DNA of 64,000 nt from Chloroflexota bacterium (lineage in GTDB: Bacteria > Chloroflexota > UBA6077 > FW602-bin22), in assembly GCA_004297775.1 (NCBI GenBank), contig SCUE01000019.1:176990-240989 (forward strand), in the 5' to 3' direction. The notes under the pieces are model-generated. The model was not told the origin of the DNA. It worked only from the letters and a program-made list of their open reading frames with translations, and did no database searches. This document shows, in pieces, positions 49,796 through 58,520 of this stretch (its first letter is position 1; each line of letters begins with the position of its first letter). The translations under genes were made by a program, and so were the position numbers.

Positions 49796-51444
49796 TCCCG
49801 GCGCGCTCGGGCGGGCGACAGAATGCCATCGCGCACATCGGCCGATGTCGATTCCGGGTCGCGCGAGGCAGGATCACCCCATCCGCCGCCGCCGGGGCTG
49901 TCAATGCGGACGCGGGTTCCCGCCGGCAGATCGATGATGTCGTTCTGCGGCAGGTCACGTGGCGCCTCGTCGCCGGGAAGCCAGGCGCGAGCCATCCCCG
50001 GAGCGCCATCGCCGCCGCCGAGCACGCCGAATCCGGACGGCGTCCGTGTGCCCTCGGCGCGCATCGAGCAGAGCGAGTCCTCGTGCAGAAGGACCTCATA
50101 GATCTGGCCGGTTCCGCCGCGCCATTGCCCGGCGCCAGCGCCATCGAGTCGGTACTCGTTCTGAAGAATGCGAATCGGGAACTGGCGCTCCCAGCGTTCG
50201 ACGCTCGGCGCGTAGCTGCCGCCCTGCCCGACCAGCGATGCCAGGTTATCGAAGCCATCGCGACCGTGGGCTGCACCAGGCCCCGGCGCGGTGAAGCTGT
50301 GGTAGACGACCCGCGGCGCATCCGCCGGTCCGCTCGTCGTGATCGGACGGACCTCTTTGCCCCAGCCGGCCGACGCGCGATTGCCCAGCGCCGGCGTCAA
50401 CGCACGCCAGCACGCGTGCATGATCTCGATCGCCGGATGGACCGTGCAGGACCCGACTGGCGCCGGGGCACGTGGGTTCACGACCGATCCCAGCGGTGCG
50501 CGGACGCGGATTGGCCGGTACGCGCCCTCGTTGCGCGGAATCGACGTATCGACCAGGAGTGCCACCGCCAGATACACGGCCGACAGAGTGTTGGCGAAGG
50601 ATGAGTTCTTGTAAGCCGGGATCTGTTCGTCGCTGCCGTCGAAATCGACATCGAGCGTCCCGTCGCGCGCCTCGATACGCACGCGTACGGTCACGTCGCG
50701 CGGTGACCGACAGTCGTTGTTCATCGCGTCGTGGCCGACGTAGACGCCGTCCGGTATGCGCCGCAGTTCCTCGCGCATCAGCCGTTCCGCCGCGTCCAGC
50801 AACGCCCGTGTGTACAGCCGGGTGCCTTCGCCGCCGAGGCTATCGGCGAGATCCAGTAGTCGCCGGCGGCCGATCGCGGTCGAGCCGATCATCGCGCCGA
50901 TATCGGCTCGAATGACATCTGGCTGGCGGGTGTTCGCCGCGATCAGACCGAGGACGTCGTCGATGATCCCGCCACCACGGCACAATCGCGTCGGAGGAAT
51001 CCGCAGTCCCTCTTGAAAGATGTTGGTCGCGCGCGGGTTGTACGTGCCCGGCGCACCGCCGCCAATATCGGTCTGATGGGCTCGATTGCAGGCGTAGAAG
51101 AGCAGACTGCCCTGGTGAAAGACCGGCGTGGCAACGACGGCGTCAGGCAGGTGATTGCCGCCGCCGAGATACGGGTCGTTCACAATGAAAACATCGCCGT
51201 CGGAGACGTTCCCGCCGAATTGCTCGATGATCGACCGCACGGCGGTGCCGCCACATCCGGTGTGAATCGGCAGTCCGTCCGCTTGCGTGACGACAATGCC
51301 CGCCGCGTCGGTGATGAAGCAGGAGAAGTCGTGCGCCTCCGAAAAGATCGGACTGCGCGCGGTCGCGGCCATCACCGCGCCGATCTCGCGCGCGATGCTT
51401 TCGAAACGATGCCAGGTGATCGAGAGCGTGACCGGATCGATCAT
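49771..51444 (-). CDS. hyuB: Hydantoinase B / oxoprolinase family protein
   Basis: 557 residues from the ATG in MIDPVTLSITWHRF; the frame is open to 51555 within hyuA. HyuB signatures include ARSPIFSEAHDFSCF, DVFIVNDPYLGGGNHLPDAV and the C-terminal DLPAGTRVRIDSPGGGGWGDP. With HyuA it forms an ATP-dependent enzyme that opens hydantoin, oxoproline or related rings; the substrate of this pair is unknown. Its start overlaps hyuA as ATGA, and its 3' end overlaps the convergent transporter. It is the last of a six-gene run. Confidence 0.93.
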   Translation of the reverse strand: MIDPVTLSITWHRFESIAREIGAVMAATARSPIFSEAHDFSCFITDAAGIVVTQADGLPIHTGCGGTAVRSIIEQFGGNVSDGDVFIVNDPYLGGGNHLPDAVVATPVFHQGSLLFYACNRAHQTDIGGGAPGTYNPRATNIFQEGLRIPPTRLCRGGGIIDDVLGLIAANTRQPDVIRADIGAMIGSTAIGRRRLLDLADSLGGEGTRLYTRALLDAAERLMREELRRIPDGVYVGHDAMNNDCRSPRDVTVRVRIEARDGTLDVDFDGSDEQIPAYKNSSFANTLSAVYLAVALLVDTSIPRNEGAYRPIRVRAPLGSVVNPRAPAPVGSCTVHPAIEIMHACWRALTPALGNRASAGWGKEVRPITTSGPADAPRVVYHSFTAPGPGAAHGRDGFDNLASLVGQGGSYAPSVERWERQFPIRILQNEYRLDGAGAGQWRGGTGQIYEVLLHEDSLCSMRAEGTRTPSGFGVLGGGDGAPGMARAWLPGDEAPRDLPQNDIIDLPAGTRVRIDSPGGGGWGDPASRDPESTSADVRDGILSPARARRDYGRAEAT

Positions 51445-53501
51445 GAGCCGATCTCCACGAGATATCCTCCCGTGGCATCGACGCGCAGCCGATCGCCGGG
51501 CAGCAGGACCGTCGTCGTGAACGCGTCCTCGACCATCGCCGGACCATCCAGGCAATCGCCATCCGCGAGGCGGCGGCCAGGTACGACCCGGACCTCATCG
51601 ATCGCGCCTCCGGCGAATACGACCCGACGCCGTGACTCGGCGCCGGCGGATCGATCGCCCGACGCCGCGGCGGCCACCGTCAGCCTGGGCGACGGGATCG
51701 CCAGCGTCACGCGAACCGCGGTGTGCTCGACCGTCGCGTCGGGATCGGCGTGGCCGAAGCGATCGAGCGACATCTGATTGAAGGCCTGCCGCAGCGTCGT
51801 GGCATCCTCTGCCGCGAGCGGGCGGTTTGGCAGATCGAGCGAGAATTCGCGATGTCTGCCGGCATACCGAGCATCGAGCGTTGCCGTGATACGACCGCCA
51901 TCGGCGCCGACCAGCCACGCCGCGAGGGCTTCGCGTCCCCGGCCCACCAACGTCGCGATCGCGCGATTCAGAGCGTTCTCCTCGAACTGGTCGAGCGAAC
52001 CCTCGACCGGATGAACCGCCGACCACTCGATGTCGGCCGAGAGCATGCCCTGGGCGCAGAAGACGCTGGCGGTGGATGGAACGTACGCGCGCGTCGCGCC
52101 GAGCGCGCGGGCAAGGTCACTGACGTGCTGCGGCGCCGCGCCACCGACCGCGAGCAAGGTGAAATTCCGTGGATCGAGGCCGCGCTCGACGGTCATGATC
52201 CGCATGGCGTCCGCCATTTGCGCCGTCGCGACCGCGAGGATGCCGATCGCGGCGTCTTCGATCGAGCGGACCAGCGGTTGTGCGACGTGTTGGCCAATCG
52301 CCGCGAGGGCGAGGTCCCTTCGCAGTACGACGCCACCGGGCAGGCGCATGCCGTCGCGCAGGCGTCCGACGACGAGATTCGCGTCGGTGACGGTTGGCCG
52401 GCGTCCGCCCCGTCCGTAACCGGCCGGGCCAGGCACCGACCCCGCGCCCTCGGGACCGACGCGGAGGAAGCCGCCGCGATCGACCCGGGCGAGACTGCCA
52501 CCACCAGTCCCAATCGTGTGAACGTCGACCATTGGCAGGGCGATGTGGTGCCCGCCGACCTGCGCGTCGTGGCGGGTCGCGATTCGTCCATTCGCGACAA
52601 CCGCGACATCGAAGCTGGTGCCGCCCATGTCCACCGAGATCACGTTCTCGGTCGCGAGCGCGTTGGCCTGCCAGCGCGCCGCCGCGACGCCGGCGGCCGG
52701 TCCGGACAGCGCGAGACTGGCCGGCAGCGCCCGACCGGTCGCCAGGTCGGCCAGCCCGCCGCTGCTCTGCGCGATGACGATTGGGCCGCGCAAACCTCCG
52801 GCCGAGAGCGCGGTCTCGAGGTCTCGCAGATATGTACCAACGGTCGGGCCAACGAAGGCGTTCACGACCGTGGTCGAGAATCGATCGTACTCGCCGATCG
52901 CCGCCACCACGCCCGAGGAGATCGTCACGAAGGCGCCGGGCACACGCGCCCGAACGATCTCAGCGGCGCGTTCCTCGTGGACTGGGTTCAAATAGCCGAA
53001 CAGGAAGCCAATCGCGAACGACGTGACGCCGTCTGCCGCCGCCTCGGCGCAAGCGTGTTCGACGTCGTCCTCGCGCAATTGCTCGATGACTCCGCCCTTG
53101 GCGTCGATCCGTTCGCGAATGCCGATCCGGCGGTGGCGGGGCACGAGTGGCGCCGGATCTGGCTCGCGAAACGCCCAGACGTTGTCACGGTGCCCCCGCC
53201 GCATCGCCAGTGTGTCGCGGAATCCGGCCGTTGTCAGGAACGCGACACCCGGTCCGCGACGCGTCAGGAGCGCGTTCGTGCCGATGGTCGATCCGTGCGC
53301 GAACCGGTCGCACGATTCGAGGAGCGATCGTGCAAGTGTGCCGATCGCCGCCGCGAGCGCGTCGACCGCGTCGAGCACACCCTGGACAGGATCGTCCGGC
53401 CGCGACGGCGACTTCGCCTGCCATAGCCGACCCGACCCGTCGAGGTACGCGATGTCCGTGAAGGTGCCGCCTACATCGACACCGATGTAACGGTGCGTCA
53501 C
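51441..53501 (-). CDS. hyuA: Hydantoinase A / oxoprolinase family protein
   Basis: 686 residues from a GTG in VTHRYIGVDVGGTFTDIAYL; the phosphate-binding DVGGTFTD loop belongs to the acetate kinase/actin-like fold. Other family segments: GSTIGTNALLTRRG, TAGFRDTL, and the metal or ATP region VDMGGTSFDVAVV, VGPEGAGSVPGPA. It activates the ring carbonyl with ATP while HyuB completes ring opening. Both ends overlap neighbours (GTGA with DUF2203 upstream, ATGA with hyuB downstream). Length is normal. The substrate could be a hydantoin, 5-oxoproline, or acetone-type compound. Confidence 0.93.
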   Translation of the reverse strand: MTHRYIGVDVGGTFTDIAYLDGSGRLWQAKSPSRPDDPVQGVLDAVDALAAAIGTLARSLLESCDRFAHGSTIGTNALLTRRGPGVAFLTTAGFRDTLAMRRGHRDNVWAFREPDPAPLVPRHRRIGIRERIDAKGGVIEQLREDDVEHACAEAAADGVTSFAIGFLFGYLNPVHEERAAEIVRARVPGAFVTISSGVVAAIGEYDRFSTTVVNAFVGPTVGTYLRDLETALSAGGLRGPIVIAQSSGGLADLATGRALPASLALSGPAAGVAAARWQANALATENVISVDMGGTSFDVAVVANGRIATRHDAQVGGHHIALPMVDVHTIGTGGGSLARVDRGGFLRVGPEGAGSVPGPAGYGRGGRRPTVTDANLVVGRLRDGMRLPGGVVLRRDLALAAIGQHVAQPLVRSIEDAAIGILAVATAQMADAMRIMTVERGLDPRNFTLLAVGGAAPQHVSDLARALGATRAYVPSTASVFCAQGMLSADIEWSAVHPVEGSLDQFEENALNRAIATLVGRGREALAAWLVGADGGRITATLDARYAGRHREFSLDLPNRPLAAEDATTLRQAFNQMSLDRFGHADPDATVEHTAVRVTLAIPSPRLTVAAAASGDRSAGAESRRRVVFAGGAIDEVRVVPGRRLADGDCLDGPAMVEDAFTTTVLLPGDRLRVDATGGYLVEIGS

Positions 53502-53908
53502 GCCGCGCGGTCGAGCCGTTGCCTCCCGGCGAAGCCGGCCTCGATCTCGTGCCACCACTCGATGCGCGACTCGCCGAGTCGCCAGCACAGATAGACGACG
53601 TGCCCACTTCGTTCGTGGCGGAAGTCGATCAGGCCGGTCGAGGGATCCTTCACCTCGACGCCCATCTCCGACAGAGTGGCGATGGCGCTCAACGCGCTGG
53701 CGAGCGCGGCGTCGCGCCCCGGTTTCCCCGCATAGCCGCGCGACAACTGCCGTGCGTGGCCATTCGCGGATGTGAGCCGGTCGATGGCCTGACGCTGCGC
53801 GGCCGGGGACCCAGCGGCCTTCACCGCGTCGCGAAGTCGCTCGAGGATCGGGACGATCGTGGGTAGCATCGCCTCGGCCTCTTCGCGTGTGAAGAGGCGG
53901 TCGCTCAC
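53498..53908 (-). CDS. DUF2203 family protein
   Basis: 136 residues from a GTG (VSDRLFTREEAEAML). The N-terminal helices (LPTIVPILERLRDAVKA) and the C-terminal GVEVKDPSTGLIDFRH, VVYLCWRLGESRIEWWHE and GFAGRQ match the conserved bacterial family DUF2203, which has no established function. No signal peptide or membrane helix. It overlaps the beta-propeller gene upstream (GTGA) and hyuA downstream (GTGA), so it belongs to the hydantoinase run. A DNA- or cofactor-binding role is not supported by any motif seen. Confidence 0.85.
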   Translation of the reverse strand: MSDRLFTREEAEAMLPTIVPILERLRDAVKAAGSPAAQRQAIDRLTSANGHARQLSRGYAGKPGRDAALASALSAIATLSEMGVEVKDPSTGLIDFRHERSGHVVYLCWRLGESRIEWWHEIEAGFAGRQRLDRAA

Positions 53909-54558
53909 GGCTTCGGCACGTCGAACACGCAGACGTCGCGCGATTCCGCGTCGCAGATCCAGAACTGGCCCTTCCAGATCGTCATGCCGTGCGGCTCCGG
54001 TCCCGTGCACCCGACCGCGTCGAGGATGTCACCGGTGTAGACGTTGACCTTGAAGATGACGCGACGATTCGTGTCGACGCACCAGAGGTTCGCGTCGTAC
54101 GGGTCCCAGGCGATGCCGTGCGGCCGATCGCCGTGGCTCGATATCGAGTGCACGATTGCGCCGGTCTTCGGGTCCATCGCGTAGATGCGACCCATCTTCG
54201 GCACGTTCAACCAGAGGCGGCCTTCGCGCCACTCCAATCCGTGCGCGCCGCCGGTCGTGTCGTACGGCGGGTGGGGGAAGGCCGCGATCTCTTTGCCCGA
54301 TTTGTCGAGGCAGAAGATGTCGTAGCCGAATGTCGATGACACCCAGATATTGCCGCCCGGATCGAGCGTGATGCCGCTGGAATGGTGCCCGCGGGTCTGG
54401 ATCTCGCGGACGACCGACCCGTCGGCGTAGTTCAAGAGATGAATCTTGTTCGGATCGATTTGATCGATGACCCACAAGCCCTCCGGCGATGCCTGGAGGC
54501 CATTTGGCTGCTTGCCGGGAGTCTTCCAGAGAATCCTTGGATCAACCTTCGACGCCAT
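53905..54558 (-). CDS. Cytoplasmic beta-propeller, SMP-30/Vgb-like
   Basis: 217 residues. Recurrent Trp, Asp-Gly and His-Gly segments are spaced about 40 residues apart: NGLQASPEGLWVID, SSGITLDPGGNIWVSS, GGAHGLEWREGRLWLN, PHGIAWDPYDANLWC, PHGMTIWKGQFWICD. These are blades of an NHL/SMP-30/virginiamycin-B-lyase-type propeller. There is no signal peptide. Family members act as lactonases or lyases, or bind ligands; the ones seen are catalytic only when a metal site is kept, which cannot be judged here. AAAGGTGA precedes the ATG. It overlaps DUF2203 and follows the GH172 gene by 54 bases. Confidence 0.8.
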   Translation of the reverse strand: MASKVDPRILWKTPGKQPNGLQASPEGLWVIDQIDPNKIHLLNYADGSVVREIQTRGHHSSGITLDPGGNIWVSSTFGYDIFCLDKSGKEIAAFPHPPYDTTGGAHGLEWREGRLWLNVPKMGRIYAMDPKTGAIVHSISSHGDRPHGIAWDPYDANLWCVDTNRRVIFKVNVYTGDILDAVGCTGPEPHGMTIWKGQFWICDAESRDVCVFDVPKP

Positions 54559-54612
54559 TTCTCACCTTTCGTTCCGTCTGCCTGACATGCACGCCGCGAA
54601 AGGGTACATCGC

Positions 54613-55737
54613 CTAGATGACTTCCAGTCCATCCGCGTCCGGCAGCGCCGGCCGAGCCGAGGAAGTCTGCTTCTGATACCAGAACGCGGTCGACGCGATG
54701 TCATCCTGTAGAGAAAGGTAGCGCCGGCCGGATCGCCACCCGAGAGCCTGGATCGTGACCCGCAGATCCTTCTGGAATCGGATCGGATCCATAACGTGCC
54801 AGCGATACAGGCCGAATCGGGCCTGCGACTTGTATTGGCCATCTGGACGGATCACCTGCGGCAGGCCGAGGAATGGTGTCGTGAACTCCGTGTAGCCACG
54901 ACCCGGAACATCGAAGTTCCACGCCCCTCCGAAGTAATCCTCAGTGCCGGTCCCGCAGATGGTCGGGAATTGGCCGTCGCCGTCGATGAAGAACTTGATC
55001 TCGCCTTCGCCCCACCAGCCGTTGTTGTTCACGCCCCACGCCAGGTACGTCCCAACATAGTGCCCCTCGCCGCTGATGTCCGAGAGGATCGTGTGGTCGG
55101 TCTTGTACGGAAGCGGATTGCTGCGGCGCCACTGCGCGTGGAAGTAGGCGAGATCCTCCGGCACGGTCGTCAGCGTGTAGTTGATCTGGAAGTAGACGGT
55201 CGCGTCCTCGGATGTGCCCGGTCGGGGGAGGTCGCCGATCGGGAAATTGCCCGGGACCGATGCGTTTTCGATCGTGATGCGGGCCGCCTTGCGGAATGGC
55301 ATCTCCCAGAAGCAGTTCATGCCGCCGTTCGGATTCACCGCGATGGGCAACGAACTGATCTGGGCGTACTGACACCAACCGCTGGCGAAGAAGTCGCCGA
55401 CCGGAACTTCGACGGCCGGTCGTGTGTCGCCATCCCAGTAGAACCGGATGACCAGCCGCCGCCAGTTCTGGTAGTGCGTCGTCAGCCAGATCTGCTGGAT
55501 CGCGCCCGAGCCTTTGATGTCGGCCAGGGTGAACGTCTCGCCCGGCTTGATGCGGACGCTCGGCGAGATCTTTCCGCCGACGCCAAGGTCGCGACCGGCA
55601 TCGGCCCCGGTGCCTTCGGTGGCCATGCCGCCGCGTCCCTTTTCGCCGGTGAAGTTCTCGGCGCTGATCGAACGCGTCTCGGCGTTCGACAGGCGCGCGA
55701 GGTTGCCCAGGCCGAGGCCAAGTCCGTTGAACGTCAT
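54613..55737 (-). CDS. GH172-family (DUF2961) carbohydrate-active protein
   Basis: 374 residues, within DUF2961, now glycoside hydrolase family 172, whose members act on difructose anhydrides or D-arabinofuranosides. Typical blocks: SAENFTGEKGRGGMAT near the N-terminus, IQQIWLTTH, FYWDGDTRPAVEVPVGDFF, then WWGEGEIKFFIDGDGQFPTI with Glu244 and Glu246, and CGTGTEDYFGGAW with Glu266. These acidic residues are candidates for catalysis. No signal peptide, so the protein is probably cytoplasmic. It overlaps the DinB-like gene upstream (ATGA). The sugar is unknown; the link with hydantoinase genes is unexplained. Confidence 0.88.
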   Translation of the reverse strand: MTFNGLGLGLGNLARLSNAETRSISAENFTGEKGRGGMATEGTGADAGRDLGVGGKISPSVRIKPGETFTLADIKGSGAIQQIWLTTHYQNWRRLVIRFYWDGDTRPAVEVPVGDFFASGWCQYAQISSLPIAVNPNGGMNCFWEMPFRKAARITIENASVPGNFPIGDLPRPGTSEDATVYFQINYTLTTVPEDLAYFHAQWRRSNPLPYKTDHTILSDISGEGHYVGTYLAWGVNNNGWWGEGEIKFFIDGDGQFPTICGTGTEDYFGGAWNFDVPGRGYTEFTTPFLGLPQVIRPDGQYKSQARFGLYRWHVMDPIRFQKDLRVTIQALGWRSGRRYLSLQDDIASTAFWYQKQTSSARPALPDADGLEVI

Positions 55738-56231
55738 CCGTTCGCCAACCTCCGTTCGGTGAGATCCCAGAACAGCGCGATCCGCGCAATGTCATTTGCG
55801 TGTTCGTAGTTGTGTTGAATAACGTGGGCCAGCATCCAGCCGACCGTCGGTCCGCCGTCCCGGTGCAATTCGAAGGTGACCGCGGGGAGCTCGCGGATGA
55901 TCTGGGCCTCCTCGGCGCGCGTCTCCTTTAGCGCCGCGAGGATGGCGTCGATCGGCATCGACGGGTCGTACGACTCCTGGCCCGTCGTCGGTCGCGGCCC
56001 AGTCGGCCCGGTACGCAACCACCGAAGGACCAGCAAGACATCGCCGCGTTCCCACGCCAGCAGATGGTGAGCGTGGCGATGTGCTGACCAGGTGCCGAGT
56101 GGCGCGTCGTCACCCTTCGCCGGCGGCGCCGCGGTCAGGCGCGCCTCAGAGGCGCAAGCGACGAATCGCTCGATCAGCGCCGTCCCGGTATCGAGTTGGT
56201 CGGCGATCCAGGCTGGTTCAAAGGCATTCAC
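55734..56231 (-). CDS. DinB-like metal-binding protein
   Basis: 165 residues from a GTG (VNAFEPAWIADQL). A GTG six codons upstream (56249) is also in frame, but a TACTGT box lies exactly 6 bases before the chosen GTG, the same spacing as at ispH. DinB/YfiT proteins are four-helix bundles with a metal site made of three histidines. Here the relevant His lie in HRHAHHLLAWE and HVIQHNYEHAND. Some relatives are thiol-dependent transferases such as bacillithiol transferases. The gene heads the GH172-propeller-DUF2203-hyuA-hyuB run. Confidence 0.8.
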   Translation of the reverse strand: MNAFEPAWIADQLDTGTALIERFVACASEARLTAAPPAKGDDAPLGTWSAHRHAHHLLAWERGDVLLVLRWLRTGPTGPRPTTGQESYDPSMPIDAILAALKETRAEEAQIIRELPAVTFELHRDGGPTVGWMLAHVIQHNYEHANDIARIALFWDLTERRLANG

Positions 56232-56237
56232 GGCCGG

Positions 56238-56243
56238 ACAGTA
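56238..56243 (-). promoter_or_regulatory. -10 box (TACTGT) six bases before the DinB-like start
   Basis: On the minus strand TACTGT ends 6 bases before the GTG at 56231, suggesting a leaderless transcript for the six-gene run. Confidence 0.35.
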
Positions 56244-56457
56244 CCACACCTGACGGGACGCTGAAACTGGTCACGCTGGTGAGCGGCGGACTCGGCGGCG
56301 CGTCGACGCGCCGTATCGTCGGACGCAGCGTGGGTCGCCGCGGTCGCGATTTTCGCGGGCCGGAACGTGACCGCTAGCACTTACTCAATCGCGATGCCCG
56401 AAAGCAGACTCAGCGCGATCGACCGCGTACTTGATTCGCCCGCTCGAGCGGGTTCGG

Positions 56458-56940
56458 TCAGCGTAGCGCCCGAAGCGTGGCCAACGCCGGATCGTCCTCG
56501 GGGTCCAGGACCGTAAACGTGTCCTCGCGTGCTGCCGTCAGAAGTTCGCGGTCGCTGCTCACGAAGATCAGTCCCGAATGCGTGGTCTCGCGGACCAATC
56601 GCGCGGTCGCCAGGTGGATCGCGTCCGGTGCACGCAGCCCGTACGTTCGCGCGATGCGCGCCGCTTCGAACATTGTTGCGTCCGTGACTGGCGCGATGAA
56701 TAAAACGTTCTTCAGATCGAGCGCAAACCAGGCCAGGAGCGTGCCGTACTCTTCCTGGCTCAGAACCCTTGCGCGAACGGCGCAGGCGGCGATTGCCTCG
56801 AGCTCGACTGCGGTGAGACGCGACGTGGTAAGTCGGTCGGCAGCGATCGCGCGGTCAAAGAGTTCGCGCGCAAACACAGTTCCGCGTTCAAGCACGTAAC
56901 GCTTGAACACGGCGGACGTGTCCAGATAGAAGGTTGGCAT
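56458..56940 (-). CDS. PIN-domain ribonuclease, VapC-like toxin
   Basis: 160 residues. The four acidic residues of the PIN active site are in place: Asp7 (FYLDTSAVFKRY), Glu46 (TAVELEAIA), Asp106 (LRAPDAIHLATA) and Asp130 (FVSSDRELLTAA). PIN toxins cut tRNA or mRNA in a Mg2+-dependent way and are held in check by a partner. The gene lies 6 bases after a 75-residue frame that is the likely antitoxin. The 208-base gap before the DinB-like gene shows no further gene or clear signal. Confidence 0.9.
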   Translation of the reverse strand: MPTFYLDTSAVFKRYVLERGTVFARELFDRAIAADRLTTSRLTAVELEAIAACAVRARVLSQEEYGTLLAWFALDLKNVLFIAPVTDATMFEAARIARTYGLRAPDAIHLATARLVRETTHSGLIFVSSDRELLTAAREDTFTVLDPEDDPALATLRALR

Positions 56941-56946
56941 CCGCCT

Positions 56947-57174
56947 CTACGGTCTCTCGCGGCGCATCTGATAGAGGAGTTCGGTGAGTGTGACGCCGCT
57001 CCTCCTAGCAGCCTCATCCAACACGCGGGCCGCTTCCTCTGGCGGCAGGCGATACTTCCCGAAAGTTGCCTCGAGGTCGGCAACGTATGGATCGACCAGT
57101 TGCGCCGGTCGCGACGCGATTTCGGCTCTTGTTTGGCGCGGGAGCTTCGTCGCTGCGATTCGATTCTTCGCCAT
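56947..57174 (-). CDS. Putative antitoxin of the PIN toxin
   Basis: 75 residues from an ATG (MAKNRIAATKLPRQTRAEIA) with an AGAGAGG site about 12 bases upstream. It precedes the toxin in the usual order with a 6-base gap. The sequence has a basic N-terminus, a central PYVADLEATFGKYRLPPEE segment and a C-terminal ARRSGVTLTELLYQMRRERP helix. It lacks an obvious AbrB, ribbon-helix-helix or Phd fold, so it is not a standard VapB. Calling it an antitoxin rests on its place and size. A longer frame to 57762 overlaps the subtilase gene and is rejected. Confidence 0.6.
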   Translation of the reverse strand: MAKNRIAATKLPRQTRAEIASRPAQLVDPYVADLEATFGKYRLPPEEAARVLDEAARRSGVTLTELLYQMRRERP

Positions 57175-57281
57175 CGGAAACGACGACCTCTCTTTCGGTG
57201 AAAGAATAGCGCCGACGAGGGCGATGTCGGCGGCCAGCTCAACGGGCGGTCCCTGCGCTTGAAGCCAGGATCCCGATCGCG

Positions 57282-58520
57282 CTAGCTCGCTGGCCCGATC
57301 GAGAAGGAGTCCAGTTTCGGCCAGGTGCTCCGCGGGCCGATGGTCTCGACGTAGATGCCGGCCTGAGTGCCTCCAGAGTTCTGGGTGATCGTGACGGCGC
57401 TGAGTCCAGTCACGGGCGCTCCGTTGACCTTCACGCTCAGAGTGCTGAACGACAGGTTTGCCTCGAGCGTCCGGTTGGTCGTCTGTGGCACGGAACTCGT
57501 CCCGCTGGCCAATGGACCAGCCCAGGTTCCGTTCACAAGTTCCCAGACTTCGATGTAACCCGTCGTGTCCATTCCGACCCAGACCAGGTTGCTCGACCAG
57601 TCCGCGGTCGTTCGCGCGATCAGCCCGGCGAACCCCGAGTACGCGCTCACCTGAGACGGGATGGTTATCGAGACTTTCTGGTTGTCGAGGTTGGATCCGA
57701 CCCGAGCATAGTTGTACCCGGATGCCGTATACGAACAGGCTCGATTGGCACAGATACCCCATAGCGTGCTGTCGGTCAGCCAGAACTGCCCACTATCGGC
57801 CTTGCCAAGAGACGTGGCATTGTCGGTTCGGTTGAAACTATCCGATACCGAATTGTTGTTTGGCGTGGCGGTGACGGTCGCGGTCGGTCCGCCGGGCGTG
57901 GACGTGGCTGTGGCGGTACGAGTGGGCGTCCAGGTGGGCGCGCCCGGAGGCGCGGACGCGGCGATCGATGAGAAGTCGTCGAATCGTGGCCAATTGGCGC
58001 TGGTCCCCTGGTTCCCAACGTATAGCCCGGCGTACGTTCCCAGCGTATCGTCGAGATCGATCACCGTCGGAAGACCAGATACTACCGCGCCATCCCATCG
58101 AACCCCGATCTGGGGGCCGCTTCCGATGCCGCTAAGGGTGTGAGTCGATCCTCCCGACAGCGTCACGGACGCCGATCCCAGGATGCTCCAATAGCCGCTG
58201 GCGAGGCGCCAAATTGTGATGGTGCCAACCTGGTTGACTTCGACGACGATCATCCGTGAAAAGTCGGAACGCGCTCGGACGATCACGCCCGATGTCCCGG
58301 TTGTGCCCGGGCGTTGAATGATGCTGACGGACGCCTGGTGATTCTGGGTCGCCGCGTTCGCGATCGCGTACGCGCCCTCGCCGGACACCGTTGAGGCATA
58401 GCCCTGATTCAACGCGATCCCCATCACACTCGAATCCGTTGACCGAACTGACCAAGCCTGGCCCGAACCAGCCGCCCCCAGACTCGATGCATTGTCGGCC
58501 CTGGTGAACGGGTCCCACAC
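57282..58520 (-). repeat. Two copies of a ~190-residue C-terminal module in the subtilase gene
   Basis: Module B copies lie at about 57952-58520 and 57282-57849. They share openings DPFTRADNASSLG and DSFNRTDNATSLG, an MGI/WGI segment, VIVRARSDFS and LIARTTADWS, VGTITIWRL and TGYIEVWEL, and closings NWPRFDDFS and TWPKLDSFS. The closing WP..D.FS and the opening DxFxR resemble jelly-roll lectin-like secreted modules; binding of a glycan is inference. Confidence 0.75.

Noticed and set aside
51723..53426. A 567-codon open frame on the plus strand opposite hyuA
   Set aside because: GC-rich shadow frame. hyuA on the other strand has full family motifs over the same bases, and the translated product is Arg/Asp/Glu-biased with no domain.
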